DNA from: DATFVJ01 sp963851085
GTDB taxonomy: Bacteria > Actinomycetota > Actinomycetes > Streptosporangiales > Streptosporangiaceae
DNA length: 64,000 nt
Assembly: GCA_963851085.1 (NCBI GenBank)
Contig: CAWKNX010000018.1
Coordinates: 124,001-188,000, forward strand
Reading direction: 5' to 3'
Of this stretch, positions 1 through 8,223 are shown in pieces. Numbering within the stretch: the stretch's first letter is position 1; each line of letters begins with the position of its first letter. The notes below the pieces were generated by a model. The model saw nothing but the letters and a program-made list of their open reading frames with translations, made no database searches and had not been told where the DNA came from. A program made the translations under genes and the position numbers.

Positions 1-1
1 C

Positions 2-1045
2 GCGATCCGCTGGGTCGAGATGCTGGTCGGTGTCCTGATGAAACAGGTGGCGGTGGCGCTGACCCTGAGCGTGCTGTTGTACTGCTATGCCCTGGTGATG
101 GCGGTCAGCGACAACGCGCTGCCGTGGGTCTTCAAGATCATGATGATCGCACTGCTCACCGTCGCTGTCTTCATCTACCGCAGGCCCTTCCAGCATCTGT
201 TCACCTCGGTCGGCTACGACATGGCGGGCGCGCGTGAGCGGGCCGAGGCGTACCGCGAACAGTCGCGCTACGGCTTCCGCGGCCAGACGGCGCGCACCGG
301 GAGTGCGGTGGTCCCCGGTTACGCCACCTACCGGGCGAATCGCTGGGCACGGCAGAACCCCGATCAAGCGGATCAGTCCGTTTTCCTCGCCCAGAGCATC
401 GCGCGCGCGGCCGGTGGCACGGGCAGTGGCGGCGCCGGTGGCACCAGAGCAGGGGGCGCCGCCGCGCGCCGGGACGGCAACGGGCCGCCGGACGGGCGGG
501 GCCAGCACGATCTTTCGCCCGACGACGGCGGGCCGGACCACGGCGGGCCGTCGCGTGGCGGATCCCGGCCAGGCGGCCCTGGGCTGCGGCCCGACCTGTC
601 CGGCGGCAACGGCAACGGCCGCAGGGAGCCGCCACCGCTCGACCTGCAGCGGCGTCCGCGCGGTGGGCCACCGCGCTGGCAGCCAGGACCCTACCCGGCG
701 CGGCGCGCCAGCAGTTCCGCTCCGCCTGGCGGCACGGGTGGTTCCGTCGGCGTGGGCATGGCAGGCGCGCCGCCACGGCGCCAGCCTCCGAGACAGCAGG
801 CGCCTGGCCCGTCACGGTCAGCCCCTGCCCCGTCACGATCAGCGTCGGCGCAGCCACGATCAGCGCCGATGCCGCCACGATCAATGTCATCGCAGCCGCG
901 TCAGGCCCCGGCTCAGGGCCGGCCAGGCGCGGCCCCGCCCCCTATCCCGCCGCGCCGCGCCGCGGAACCTGAATCCGGCGAGCGCAAGACCTTCGGCAGG
1001 AGCTGGGTCAAGCCGATCAGGCGTGACAGGCAGCGGGAGCCGTGA
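2..1045 (+). CDS. Conjugation/T4SS-like integral membrane protein, 3' part (5' end outside window)
   Basis: Only the C-terminal part is here. The reading frame is open from base 2, so an internal ATG at 20 is unlikely to be the true start. The first ~60 residues hold two hydrophobic segments (around MKQVAVALTLSVLLYCYALV and ALPWVFKIMMIALLTVAVFI). They are followed by a basic region and a ~220-residue Gly/Pro/Arg/Ser-rich hydrophilic tail with SRSAPxPS-type repeats. This layout resembles the TrbL/VirB6-like channel proteins of actinomycete integrative conjugative elements and conjugation modules. The stop overlaps the next start (TGATG), so the two are translationally coupled. The assignment rests on topology plus the next two genes, not on a signature motif. 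Confidence 0.55.
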   Translation, partial: AIRWVEMLVGVLMKQVAVALTLSVLLYCYALVMAVSDNALPWVFKIMMIALLTVAVFIYRRPFQHLFTSVGYDMAGARERAEAYREQSRYGFRGQTARTGSAVVPGYATYRANRWARQNPDQADQSVFLAQSIARAAGGTGSGGAGGTRAGGAAARRDGNGPPDGRGQHDLSPDDGGPDHGGPSRGGSRPGGPGLRPDLSGGNGNGRREPPPLDLQRRPRGGPPRWQPGPYPARRASSSAPPGGTGGSVGVGMAGAPPRRQPPRQQAPGPSRSAPAPSRSASAQPRSAPMPPRSMSSQPRQAPAQGRPGAAPPPIPPRRAAEPESGERKTFGRSWVKPIRRDRQREP

Positions 1046-1686
1046 TGGATCTTAATCCGGGCCAGCAGAAGCTGGCGTTTGCGGTCATTGTCGTGATTCT
1101 CGCCGGCCTGGGCGTCTACCTGCTCCTGCCGGACACGACCGCGGCGCCGAACGCCGCAACGCCCACCGCGACGCCCACGGCCGTGTCGTCGGTACCGGCG
1201 GCGCCCGGCACCACCGCGCTGCCGCAGACCACGGCGACCCCGGTGCCCCAGGCAAGCTCAGGCGTGAACATCTATCAGTGGCTGCCCTTCTCGCAAAATG
1301 ACCTGGCCAATGCGTCCTCCGCCGCGGCGCAGGCGTCGGGGTACTACGACACGTTCAGTTACAAAGAGAACGCCACTACCTACGGCAGCCGGATGTCCAA
1401 TCTGGTAACCAGCCAGTACCTGCGAGTGCTCGAGAGCGACTACGCCACCTTCGGCGTCGCGAAGCAGCGGACCAGCAGCAAGGAGATCTCCACCGCCACC
1501 GCTGTGGTCAGCTCGCTGCGGTCGTTCGGCGCGTCCAGCCTGACCTTCGTCGTGACGATCAGCCAGCACATCCAGCAGGCAAGCGGGTCCACCTCGCCGA
1601 CCGGACAGTACGCGGTGACGGTGATCAACACCGGCGGACCGTGGCAGGTGGACCAGATCCAGCCGGCGTCCGCGGGCAACCAGTAG
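1045..1686 (+). CDS. VirB8/TcpC-like conjugal transfer protein
   Basis: The protein has 213 residues. A short cytoplasmic N-terminus leads into one TM helix (residues ~9-29, FAVIVVILAGLGVYLLL), then a ~45-residue Thr/Pro/Ala linker, then a globular ~130-residue domain that ends in alternating beta strands (TGQYAVTVINTGGPWQVDQI). That is the layout of bitopic VirB8/TcpC-type NTF2-fold proteins, which scaffold conjugative channels outside the membrane. The ATG at 1045 shares its A with the upstream TGA; a GTG at 1042 is an alternative start. The flanking channel-like and peptidoglycan hydrolase genes support the role. The family call is inferred from architecture, as the sequence is too divergent for a motif-based call. 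Confidence 0.55.
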   Translation: MDLNPGQQKLAFAVIVVILAGLGVYLLLPDTTAAPNAATPTATPTAVSSVPAAPGTTALPQTTATPVPQASSGVNIYQWLPFSQNDLANASSAAAQASGYYDTFSYKENATTYGSRMSNLVTSQYLRVLESDYATFGVAKQRTSSKEISTATAVVSSLRSFGASSLTFVVTISQHIQQASGSTSPTGQYAVTVINTGGPWQVDQIQPASAGNQ

Positions 1687-1700
1687 CCAGAGGGCAGGCG

Positions 1701-2909
1701 ATGACGCGCGATCTCGGCCCGGCCGGTCCGCGGCGCCGCGGCTGGTCCACGACGGGCGAGGTCAGGCGGTACGGCTCGGCGCTACGGTCACGCCGGACCG
1801 GCAGGTCGCGCACGCCCGGCGGTTCTGGCGGCCGCGGCCCGTTGTTCGGCCTGTTCATCGGCGTTGGAGTGGTCGCGTTCGCGATCGGCCTTACCGTCAT
1901 CCCGATCGCGATGTCGGGAAATCTGGTCGGGCTGCCCGCGTTCGCCCCGCAGCAGTCCTGTACTCAAAATGCGAGCCAGTTGGTCGCGAGCAAGCAGGCG
2001 AAGGATTCGATCCCGGCCAACTACCTCACGGATTACCAGAAGGCGGGCACACAGTACGGAATCCCGTGGGAGGTGCTCGCGGGCATCGGCGAGGTCGAGT
2101 CCGACCATGGCCGGGTGAACATGCCGGGCGTGCGCACCGGCCAGAACGGGTTCGGCGCCGCGGGCCCGATGCAGATCGGTATCGGCGGCGCGGCCGGCGA
2201 CGAATGGGGTGGCCCGGCGGTTCACCCGGCCGGCCAGCCCCCTGGCGGTTACGCGACGGATGGCAACGGCGACAGAATCGACAACGTCTACGACCCGGCC
2301 GATGCGGTACCAGGTGCGGCGAAGTACCTGCTCGCGCACGGCGCCCCGGGTGACCTGCCGACGGCCATCTTCGCGTACAACCACCTGGAATCGTATGTGC
2401 AGGACGTGCTTTCCTGGGCGAGCACGTACACGAAGGGCGGTTTCACCGTGACGGCGGTGAACCTCGACAACGGCGCGTCTTGCATCGATTCTGTCACGGC
2501 CCTGGCCCCCAACCATGTTGTCTCGACCGCGATAGCGTACGCGCAGCAGCAGCTTGGCAAGCCCTACCTGTGGGGTGGCACGGGACCGGAAGCCTTCGAC
2601 TGCTCGGGCCTGGTGATGATGGCCTACCGGGCGGCCGGGATCACCATCCCGCGGACCTCGGAGGCGCAATGGTCGTGGGGGCCGCAGATACAGCCGGGCC
2701 AGGAGCAGCCGGGCGATCTCGTGTTCTTCGTCGGCTCGGACGGCACACCGACATCACCTGGCCATGTCGCCATGGTGCTGGGCAAGGGCATGATGATCGA
2801 GGCCGAGGAAACCGGTGTGCCGATCCACATCGTCAGCTACAAGGACCGGGGCCCGATCATCGGGTTCACCCGCCCGTGGGCCCACGCAGGCGTCGTGTTC
2901 CCCGGCTGA
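1701..2909 (+). CDS. Bifunctional lytic transglycosylase / NlpC-P60 peptidoglycan hydrolase
   Basis: The protein has 402 residues: a basic cytoplasmic tail, one TM helix (~52-75), a transglycosylase SLT-like domain (~110-250) and a C-terminal NlpC/P60 domain (~285-400). The SLT part has the GIGEVESDHGR catalytic-glutamate motif, then AAGPMQIG and a late AIFAYNHLESYV segment. The NlpC/P60 part has the cysteine in PEAFDCSGLVMMAY and the histidine in SPGHVAMVLG. VirB1/CwlT-type proteins of this build open the cell wall for conjugation machines. I chose the ATG at 1701 because agggcagg lies just upstream; earlier in-frame starts lie inside the preceding gene. The gap to that gene is 14 bp, consistent with one operon. 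Confidence 0.85.
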   Translation: MTRDLGPAGPRRRGWSTTGEVRRYGSALRSRRTGRSRTPGGSGGRGPLFGLFIGVGVVAFAIGLTVIPIAMSGNLVGLPAFAPQQSCTQNASQLVASKQAKDSIPANYLTDYQKAGTQYGIPWEVLAGIGEVESDHGRVNMPGVRTGQNGFGAAGPMQIGIGGAAGDEWGGPAVHPAGQPPGGYATDGNGDRIDNVYDPADAVPGAAKYLLAHGAPGDLPTAIFAYNHLESYVQDVLSWASTYTKGGFTVTAVNLDNGASCIDSVTALAPNHVVSTAIAYAQQQLGKPYLWGGTGPEAFDCSGLVMMAYRAAGITIPRTSEAQWSWGPQIQPGQEQPGDLVFFVGSDGTPTSPGHVAMVLGKGMMIEAEETGVPIHIVSYKDRGPIIGFTRPWAHAGVVFPG

Positions 2910-2926
2910 CGCCCACCATCTTCCTG

Positions 2927-3130
2927 ACGGCTGCGCGGCGCCACCGAACTACGGAGCCGCGCCCTCGACGGGGGGTTCCGGGGGGTTGCCCCCGGGCCGG
3001 CGGAGCCTTAACGGCTGCGCGGCGCCACCCGAACAAACGGAGCCGCGCCCTCGACGGGGGGTTCCGGGGGGTTGCCCCCCGGGCCGGCGGAGCCTTAACG
3101 GCTGCGCGGCGCCACCGAACTACGGCGTCG
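2927..3130 (+). repeat. Intergenic tandem repeat, 84-87 bp unit, two full copies plus a partial third
   Basis: Copies begin with acggctgcgcggcgccacc at 2927, 3011 and 3098. The two full units differ by a few bases (acc/accc; gaactacgg/gaacaaacgg) and contain G- and C-runs that can pair (ggggggttgccccc). No gene is seen inside. The array lies between the end of the conjugation module and the hairpin element at 3149, so it may act as a readthrough barrier or simply be intergenic repeat DNA. Confidence 0.85.
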
Positions 3131-3148
3131 CACCCCGATGGGCTGCGC

Positions 3149-3207
3149 TTTCATGATCGCGGTAACTTTTCGGCTATATTCGCGGAGAAGTTACCGCGAT
3201 CATGAAA
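3149..3207. repeat. Dispersed palindromic hairpin element, copy 1
   Basis: Perfect 20-bp inverted arms (tttcatgatcgcggtaactt at 3149-3168, its complement at 3188-3207) flank a 19-nt loop containing ttcgcgg. The same arms and the same loop length recur at 8133-8189. It is a REP/MITE-like element or a strong bidirectional hairpin placed between the plus-strand conjugation genes and the minus-strand ccdA gene, where it could terminate both. No transposase is nearby. Confidence 0.85.
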
Positions 3208-3248
3208 TCAGCGCCGGGCTGCGCGGCGCGGTCCGGCGGGACGACACG

Positions 3249-4100
3249 TCACAGCGGCGCGGAATAGCCCGAGATCCAGTGCTGCAGCGAGCCGATCGCG
3301 TCCGCCCATACACCTGTCACCTGCAACACCCCGACGATCACCAGCATGGCACCGCCCGCCTGCATGATGAGCCGCGCGTGCCGTCGTGCGAAGCCGAACG
3401 CGCGCATCCCCCGCTGCACGGCGAACGCGGCGATCAGGAAGGGGATGCCGAGCCCCAGAGCGTAGACGAAGGCGAGAAACGCGCCCTTGGCCGCGGTTCC
3501 CGTCGTCACAGACATTGACATCACCGCGGTCAGCGTCGGGCCGATGCATGGCGTCCAGCCGAGGCCGAACATCACGCCGAGCAGTGGCGCACCGACGAGG
3601 CCGACCCGCGGCCGGAAATTCGGCCGCACCACCGCGCCGGCGACCCAGAACCGCTCGAAGGCCCCCATGAACAGCAGGCCGAGCACGATGGTGATCGCGC
3701 CAAGCACCTGGGTCAGCCCTCGCTGGTGCGCGCTGAGCGTCGCCCCGAGCCCACCGAACAGCGCACCGTAGGTGGCGAAGAGCGCGGCGAAGCCGAGGAC
3801 GAACAGTGCGGCGCCGGCCAGTGTCCGGCCACGCGCCGTGAGCTGCACGGCAGGTGTGCCCGCGCCGCTCGCGTCGAGCGCGTCGGCCGAGCCAGGCGCG
3901 CCGGCCGCGACGAGTGTGCCCACGCGGCCGCGGGCCGTGCGCTGCTGGAGGTCCGCACCTGACATGCCGGTGATATAGGACACGTAGCCCGGGACGAGCG
4001 GCAGGCAGCACGGGGACAGGAAGGAGACCGCGCCCGCCGCGGCCGCTACTGGGACCGCGAGCACGAGCGGCCCGGAGAAGACCAGGTTCGCAACGCTCAT
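3249..4100 (-). CDS. ccdA: CcdA/DsbD-family thiol-disulfide transporter (cytochrome c biogenesis)
   Basis: CcdA proteins pass electrons from cytoplasmic thioredoxin to extracytoplasmic thiol proteins that serve cytochrome c maturation. This one has 283 residues with six hydrophobic segments. The two hallmark Cys-Pro-containing motifs are present: SPCCLPLVPGYVSYITG in the first helix and GLGWTPCIGPTLTAVM in the fourth. The loop between the first two helices is longer than usual (~50 residues, Ala/Gly-rich). I start at the ATG at 4100 (MSVANLVF); another in-frame ATG at 4133 would add 11 residues and neither has a strong ribosome site. No ResB, CcsA or thioredoxin-like gene is adjacent, so its partners must lie elsewhere. 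Confidence 0.85.
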   Translation of the reverse strand: MSVANLVFSGPLVLAVPVAAAAGAVSFLSPCCLPLVPGYVSYITGMSGADLQQRTARGRVGTLVAAGAPGSADALDASGAGTPAVQLTARGRTLAGAALFVLGFAALFATYGALFGGLGATLSAHQRGLTQVLGAITIVLGLLFMGAFERFWVAGAVVRPNFRPRVGLVGAPLLGVMFGLGWTPCIGPTLTAVMSMSVTTGTAAKGAFLAFVYALGLGIPFLIAAFAVQRGMRAFGFARRHARLIMQAGGAMLVIVGVLQVTGVWADAIGSLQHWISGYSAPL

Positions 4101-4393
4101 TAGCCCGCGCTCATTGGCGCTGATGACCTCCATCAGTTTCCCGGCCGATCCACGATATCCCCGCCCGGGCGGCTCGCGCCGCACGGGTGGCATCTGCTGC
4201 GGCCACGAGCAACCACAATTCCCGGGGTGCCGTGCCGGTTGCGTGACGCACAACGGCCTGTCTGGCGTCAGTTGGGACGCCAGGGATCGCGACATTGGCC
4301 TTCGCACCCGAAGACGGGCCGATGGGACACGCCAGTCTCACGGGCACCTCAAGTGTGCATGAGCGTCCCTGTGTAACCTTACGAATTGGCTCA

Positions 4394-4422
4394 TTGACCT
4401 TCCGTTACATCAGGTTCATTAT
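4394..4422 (+). promoter_or_regulatory. Candidate sigma-70-type promoter for the GDSL esterase
   Basis: TTGACC at 4394-4399, a 17-bp spacer and CATTAT at 4417-4422 sit in an unusually AT-rich stretch about 40 bp upstream of the ATG at 4461. The rest of the ~360-bp gap between ccdA and this gene shows no other recognisable element. Confidence 0.5.
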
Positions 4423-4460
4423 GCAATTACTTTCGGGTAACCCGCGAAGGGGGCCACCGC

Positions 4461-5411
4461 ATGCGCCTTGTCGCCCTGCCAGGAAGATTGCAGGCACCCC
4501 GCTCCGGCAACGCTCGCATGATCCGCCGTCGCGACTACCGCCGTGGCGACTACCTCGTCCGGGGGATTGCTGCCGCCGCATTGCTCGCAGCGGCGCTCAC
4601 GCCGTGGTCGGTGGGGTCGCTGTCGGCGAGTACGGGCCGTTACGTCTCGCTAGGCGACTCCTACACAGCCGGCCCCCTCATCCCGAAGCTGGTCGGCTCG
4701 CCGGCCGGCTGCGCACGGTCCAGCCACAACTATCCATCCCTGGTGGCGGCGGCCATCGCCCCGTCCTCGTTCAGGGACGTCAGCTGCCAGGGCGCGGACA
4801 CGACCGACATGGCCTACCCGGAATCGGTGCCGCTGGGCACCAACCCGCCGGAGTTCAGCGCGCTGACCACGGGAACGTCCCTCGTGACGGTGCAGATCGG
4901 CGGCAACGACATCAACTTCATCAACATCGTGATCAATTGCACGGCGCTCAGCTTCCTCAACCCGTTCGGCTCGCCGTGCAAGAGCCACTACACCTCGGGC
5001 GGTACGGACCAGCTCGCGAAGGCGGTGGCCCAGACCGGGCCCAAGGTCGCCGGTGTGCTGAAGGGCATCCACAAGCGCGCGCCGAACGCACGCGTGCTGC
5101 TTGTCGGCTACCCGGTCCTCCTGCCGGTCAGCGGCAACGGCTGCTGGCCGCTCGTGCCCATCGCCCACGGCGACGTGTCATACCTGCGCGGGATCGAAAC
5201 CAAGCTCAACAAGATGCTCGCCACCGAGGCGGCCAGCAACGGCGCGAGCTACGTGGACACCTACACCGTCAGCGTCGGCCACGATGTCTGCCAGTCTCCG
5301 GGGAAGAAGTGGGTCGAGGGTCTCGTGCCCACGTCCCCCGCCGCGCCTTTCCACCCGAACGCCGCGGGTGAGAAGGGCATGGCCCAAAAGGTCATCGCTG
5401 CCGTGGGGTGA
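4461..5411 (+). CDS. Secreted SGNH/GDSL-family esterase or lipase
   Basis: The protein has 316 residues with a signal peptide: basic start, hydrophobic LVRGIAAAALLAAALTPWSV, cleavage probably near residue 60. The SGNH blocks are in order: block I YVSLGDSYTAGP with the nucleophile serine, a glycine block around SCQGADTTDM, block III QIGGNDINF, and block V PFHPNAAGE with the catalytic histidine. Six cysteines in the mature part fit three disulfides, as in the Streptomyces-type secreted GDSL lipases. The ATG at 4461 follows gcgaaggggg at good spacing. The 3' end overlaps the convergent hydrolase gene by 20 bp. The natural substrate cannot be read from the sequence. Confidence 0.88.
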   Translation: MRLVALPGRLQAPRSGNARMIRRRDYRRGDYLVRGIAAAALLAAALTPWSVGSLSASTGRYVSLGDSYTAGPLIPKLVGSPAGCARSSHNYPSLVAAAIAPSSFRDVSCQGADTTDMAYPESVPLGTNPPEFSALTTGTSLVTVQIGGNDINFINIVINCTALSFLNPFGSPCKSHYTSGGTDQLAKAVAQTGPKVAGVLKGIHKRAPNARVLLVGYPVLLPVSGNGCWPLVPIAHGDVSYLRGIETKLNKMLATEAASNGASYVDTYTVSVGHDVCQSPGKKWVEGLVPTSPAAPFHPNAAGEKGMAQKVIAAVG

Positions 5412-6618
5412 GCGGTGCGCCGCCGGCCAGATACGCCTCGTGCACTCGCGCGAGGAACCCTGCCGCGGCCTCCACCGCGCGGGCGCAGCGGTGCGAGGGG
5501 AAGACGTCGAAGGCATGCTGTGCCCCCGCGAGTTCCGCGTACACCACCGGCTGGGTAGAGACCGCCCGGAGCGCGGACACGAACGCCCGCGCCTCGCCCA
5601 CGGGCGCGAGGGTGTCGATGTCCCCATGCACCACGAGGAACGGCGGCGCGTCTGGCCGCAGCCGGTCCAGGGGCGACGCCCTGGCGAAGTCGGCCGGGTG
5701 GTCGGCGAGTGTGCGCTGCATGACGTCGCGCTCCAGCATGCGCATCTCGTGCGGCAGCCAGGTGCCGAGCCGGTTCGTGAAGTCGTAGACGCCGTACCAG
5801 GCAACGGCGGCCCGTATGCGCGTGTCCACGTCGGTGAACCCGGGCTGGTATTCGGCGTCGCCCGGGGTGAGCGCCGCGAGCGTGGCCAGATGCGCGCCCG
5901 CGGAGCCGCCGGTCACGCACAGGAAATCCGGATCCGCGCCGTAGTCGGCCGCGTGCTCGCGGTACCAGGCGACGGCGCGCTTGACGTCCTGCAGGTGAGC
6001 GGGGAAGGCGACCTTCGGGCTCAGCCGGTAGTTGACGTTGAGGCCGACCCAGCCACTCGCCGCCAGGTGGCCGAGCAGCGGTATTCCTTCCGCGCGCTTG
6101 TCACCGAAGCTCCAGTCCCCGCCGTGGAGCTGGAGGATCCCTGGCCTGAGCGTGCTCGCCGCACCGCCGTTCGGCATATATATGTCGAGCCTCAGCCGTT
6201 CACCTTCCACCTCGCCGAACACGATGTTCTTCAGCCGCGCCGCGCCGCGCCGGTGCGTCAGCAGGAAAGGAAAGATCACCTGGCTGCGGGGAAACCGGAC
6301 CGGGCCGCCAGGCGGCGCGCCCGCGGCCCGCAAGGTCGCCGAGGTGCGGCCGGAGATCACGATGAGCCGGGCGAGCGCGGCCCAGCTGACAGCCATCATG
6401 GCGAACCCGGCCCAGCCCGCCCACCCGTGCAGCGCGCCCGCCGCGACGAGCCCCGCGACCAGGGCGACCTCGATCACCAGCCACCAGGCGGCGAGTTCGC
6501 TGACGATCCAGCAGAAGAAGAAGCTCGGATCTCGCAGCAGCCGCAGCCGGGTCGGCCAGAAGGCGTTCGCCTTCGCGGCGAGCGCCACCAGACCGATGAC
6601 GAATAGGGCAACCGGCAT
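5392..6618 (-). CDS. Membrane-anchored alpha/beta hydrolase (HSL/carboxylesterase-like)
   Basis: The protein has 408 residues. The N-terminal ~90 hold three hydrophobic helices; a catalytic domain follows from ~130. Oxyanion-hole motif LQLHGGDW, nucleophile elbow VTGGSAGAH, acid in VVHGDIDTLAP and base in GAQHAFDVF give a complete Ser-Asp-His triad. This architecture matches actinobacterial Lip-type esterases that have an N-terminal membrane anchor; lipid or short-chain esters are likely substrates. It is divergent from the acyl-CoA dehydrogenase gene across a gap with a duplicated dyad (6626-6679), suggesting co-regulation of a fatty-acid-related pair. The 3' end overlaps the GDSL gene convergently. 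Confidence 0.85.
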   Translation of the reverse strand: MPVALFVIGLVALAAKANAFWPTRLRLLRDPSFFFCWIVSELAAWWLVIEVALVAGLVAAGALHGWAGWAGFAMMAVSWAALARLIVISGRTSATLRAAGAPPGGPVRFPRSQVIFPFLLTHRRGAARLKNIVFGEVEGERLRLDIYMPNGGAASTLRPGILQLHGGDWSFGDKRAEGIPLLGHLAASGWVGLNVNYRLSPKVAFPAHLQDVKRAVAWYREHAADYGADPDFLCVTGGSAGAHLATLAALTPGDAEYQPGFTDVDTRIRAAVAWYGVYDFTNRLGTWLPHEMRMLERDVMQRTLADHPADFARASPLDRLRPDAPPFLVVHGDIDTLAPVGEARAFVSALRAVSTQPVVYAELAGAQHAFDVFPSHRCARAVEAAAGFLARVHEAYLAGGAPLTPRQR

Positions 6619-6625
6619 GCTGTAT

Positions 6626-6679
6626 ATCTAGCTGAATCGCCGTTCACTTACAATCTAGCTGAATCGCCGTTCACTTACA
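6626..6679. repeat. Duplicated 27-bp unit with dyad; candidate operator
   Basis: The 27-bp unit at 6626-6652 is repeated exactly at 6653-6679. Each copy contains the dyad TGAATCGCCGTTCA and ends in a -10-like TTACAAT (tacaat at 6649-6654 and 6676-6681). It fills most of the 97-bp gap between the divergent hydrolase and acyl-CoA dehydrogenase genes. Two equal sites on adjacent turns suggest a binding site for a dimeric repressor. No regulator gene is adjacent. Confidence 0.6.
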
Positions 6680-6715
6680 ATCTCGCCCGACTTCCCCGTG
6701 GTCAGGAGCACCCCG

Positions 6716-7939
6716 ATGGACTTTGAGCTCTCCGCCGAGCAGCGGCTCTTCCGCGACACGGTGCGGGCCTTCGCCGACGATGAGATCCGGCCGGTGGCCC
6801 AGGCCATGGAGGCGTCAGGGGAGTATCCGGAACAGATCGTCGGGAAGATGCGGCAGATGGGTCTGTTCGGGCTGACGGTCCCGGAGGAGTTCGGCGGGAT
6901 GGCGGCCGATCTGGTGTCCTACGCGCTCGCCTTCGAGGAGATCTCCCGCGCCTGGATGGGCGTGGCGGGCATACTCGGCAGCCACTCGCTGTCCTGCTGG
7001 ATGATCGCGAGATACGGCACGCCGCAGCAGCAGTGGGAGCACCTGCCCGAGCTCGCCAGCGGCGAACGCAGGACCGGCATCGCGCTCACGGAACCGGCCG
7101 CGGGAACCGATCTTCAGGGTATCCAGACGGTGGCGCGCAGGTCGGGGGACGATTATGTGATCACAGGCAGGAAGATGTGGATCACCAACGCCAGACACGC
7201 CGATCCGCTGCCCGTGCTCGCGAAGACCGATCCCACCGCCACGCCCGCGCACCGGGGGATGTCGGTGTTTCTCGTGCCGGCCGCGGCGAACGGGTTCGAG
7301 GTCGTGCGTGACCTGGACAAGCTGGGCTACCACGGCCCTGAGACCTGCGAGATCGTGCTCGATGAGGTCCGCGTCCCCGCGTCGGCCCTGCTCGGTGGCG
7401 AGGAAGGGCGTGGCCTGCAGCAGGTACTGTCCGCGCTGGAGATCGGCCGGATCAACATCGCGGCGCGCGCGGTCGGGGTGGCACAGGCCGCGTACGACGA
7501 AGCACTGCGGTACGCCGGTCAGCGGGAGGCGTTCGGGCACCCCATCGGCGAGTTCCAGGCGATCCAGCTCAAGATCGCCGACATGGCGACGAAGATCCAG
7601 GCCTCCCGCCTGCTCACCTACTGGGCGGCCGACCGGACCAGCGCCGGCGGGACCAGCGCCGGCGGGACCAGCGCCGGCGGGACCAGCGCGGGCCGGGCCG
7701 CCGCGGCGGACCGGTCCGACATGGAGTCGGGCATGGCCAAGGTCTTCGCCTCCGAGGTGGCGGTCGAATGCGCGCTCACCGCGATGCAGGTGCACGGCGC
7801 CTACGGCTATTCACCCGAGTTCGTCGTGGAGCGCCTGTACCGTGACGCGCCGCTGATGGCCATCGGGGAAGGCACGAACGACATCCTGCGAACCGTGATC
7901 GCGCGCGCGCTCGCCAGCGGGCGAGGAAAGGTCGGCTAG
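6716..7939 (+). CDS. Acyl-CoA dehydrogenase
   Basis: FAD-dependent alpha,beta-oxidation of acyl-CoA thioesters. The protein has 407 residues with the standard three-part fold: helical N-domain (MDFELSAEQRLFRDTVRAFA), beta-domain (ALTEPAAGTDLQG, KMWITNARHAD) and C-terminal helices (YAGQREAFGHPIGEFQAIQ). The catalytic glutamate sits in MAIGEGTNDILR at the position used by short/medium-chain enzymes. The ATG at 6716 follows aggag with a 7-nt gap. Oddity: a (TSAGG)3-TSAGR run at ~307-326 lengthens the loop between two C-terminal helices and is encoded by a 15-bp tandem repeat. Substrate chain length cannot be fixed. Confidence 0.93.
   Translation: MDFELSAEQRLFRDTVRAFADDEIRPVAQAMEASGEYPEQIVGKMRQMGLFGLTVPEEFGGMAADLVSYALAFEEISRAWMGVAGILGSHSLSCWMIARYGTPQQQWEHLPELASGERRTGIALTEPAAGTDLQGIQTVARRSGDDYVITGRKMWITNARHADPLPVLAKTDPTATPAHRGMSVFLVPAAANGFEVVRDLDKLGYHGPETCEIVLDEVRVPASALLGGEEGRGLQQVLSALEIGRINIAARAVGVAQAAYDEALRYAGQREAFGHPIGEFQAIQLKIADMATKIQASRLLTYWAADRTSAGGTSAGGTSAGGTSAGRAAAADRSDMESGMAKVFASEVAVECALTAMQVHGAYGYSPEFVVERLYRDAPLMAIGEGTNDILRTVIARALASGRGKVG
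7636..7695 (+). repeat. In-frame 15-bp tandem repeat inside the acyl-CoA dehydrogenase gene
   Basis: Three exact copies of gaccagcgccggcgg (7636-7650, 7651-7665, 7666-7680) are followed by a degenerate fourth (7681-7695). They encode TSAGG repeats. Copy-number change would keep the frame. Confidence 0.95.
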
Positions 7940-7960
7940 CTCTCAGCCGACAGGCACCGG

Positions 7961-8095
7961 CCGACCCCGCCCGCCGACGGCGCCGACGCCCTGTCCGTGG
8001 AGGTCCGCTACGGCGGTGTGGATGTGCTCGCCGACCCGGGCACCTACTGCTATCACGGTGAGCCCGCCTGGCGTTCGGGCACCCGGTCTCGCCCG
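7961..8095 (+). pseudogene. Relic of a heparinase II/III-like (alginate lyase-like) gene
   Basis: The translated frame reads ADALSVEVRYGG followed by VDVLADPGTYCYHGEPAWR. In heparinase II/III-family proteins a very similar segment surrounds the catalytic His/Tyr region and normally continues with a phenylalanine-rich strand, which is lost here. There is no start, no upstream domain and no downstream continuation. It is a ~40-codon remnant left between the acyl-CoA dehydrogenase gene and the second hairpin element. The family match is from memory of the motif. Confidence 0.5.
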
Positions 8096-8132
8096 GATCA
8101 CTCGCCCCACCTGTCACTGTCTCCGTGCGTGG

Positions 8133-8189
8133 TTCATGATCGCGGTAACTTCTCCGCGGTATTCGCGGCAAAGTTACCGCGATCATGAA
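8133..8189. repeat. Dispersed palindromic hairpin element, copy 2
   Basis: 19-bp perfect arms (8133-8151 and 8171-8189) share the sequence of the element at 3149-3207. The 19-nt loop is conserved in length and in its attcgcgg core but not in its first half. It lies in a ~490-bp stretch without an intact gene, next to a gene relic. Confidence 0.85.
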
Positions 8190-8223
8190 AACCAGGCGCG
8201 GGCCGGGCCGCTGTCACTGCCTG

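Noticed and set aside
5101..6606. 501-codon plus-strand frame
   Set aside because: Overlaps the end of the GDSL gene and runs antisense to the alpha/beta hydrolase; no domain.
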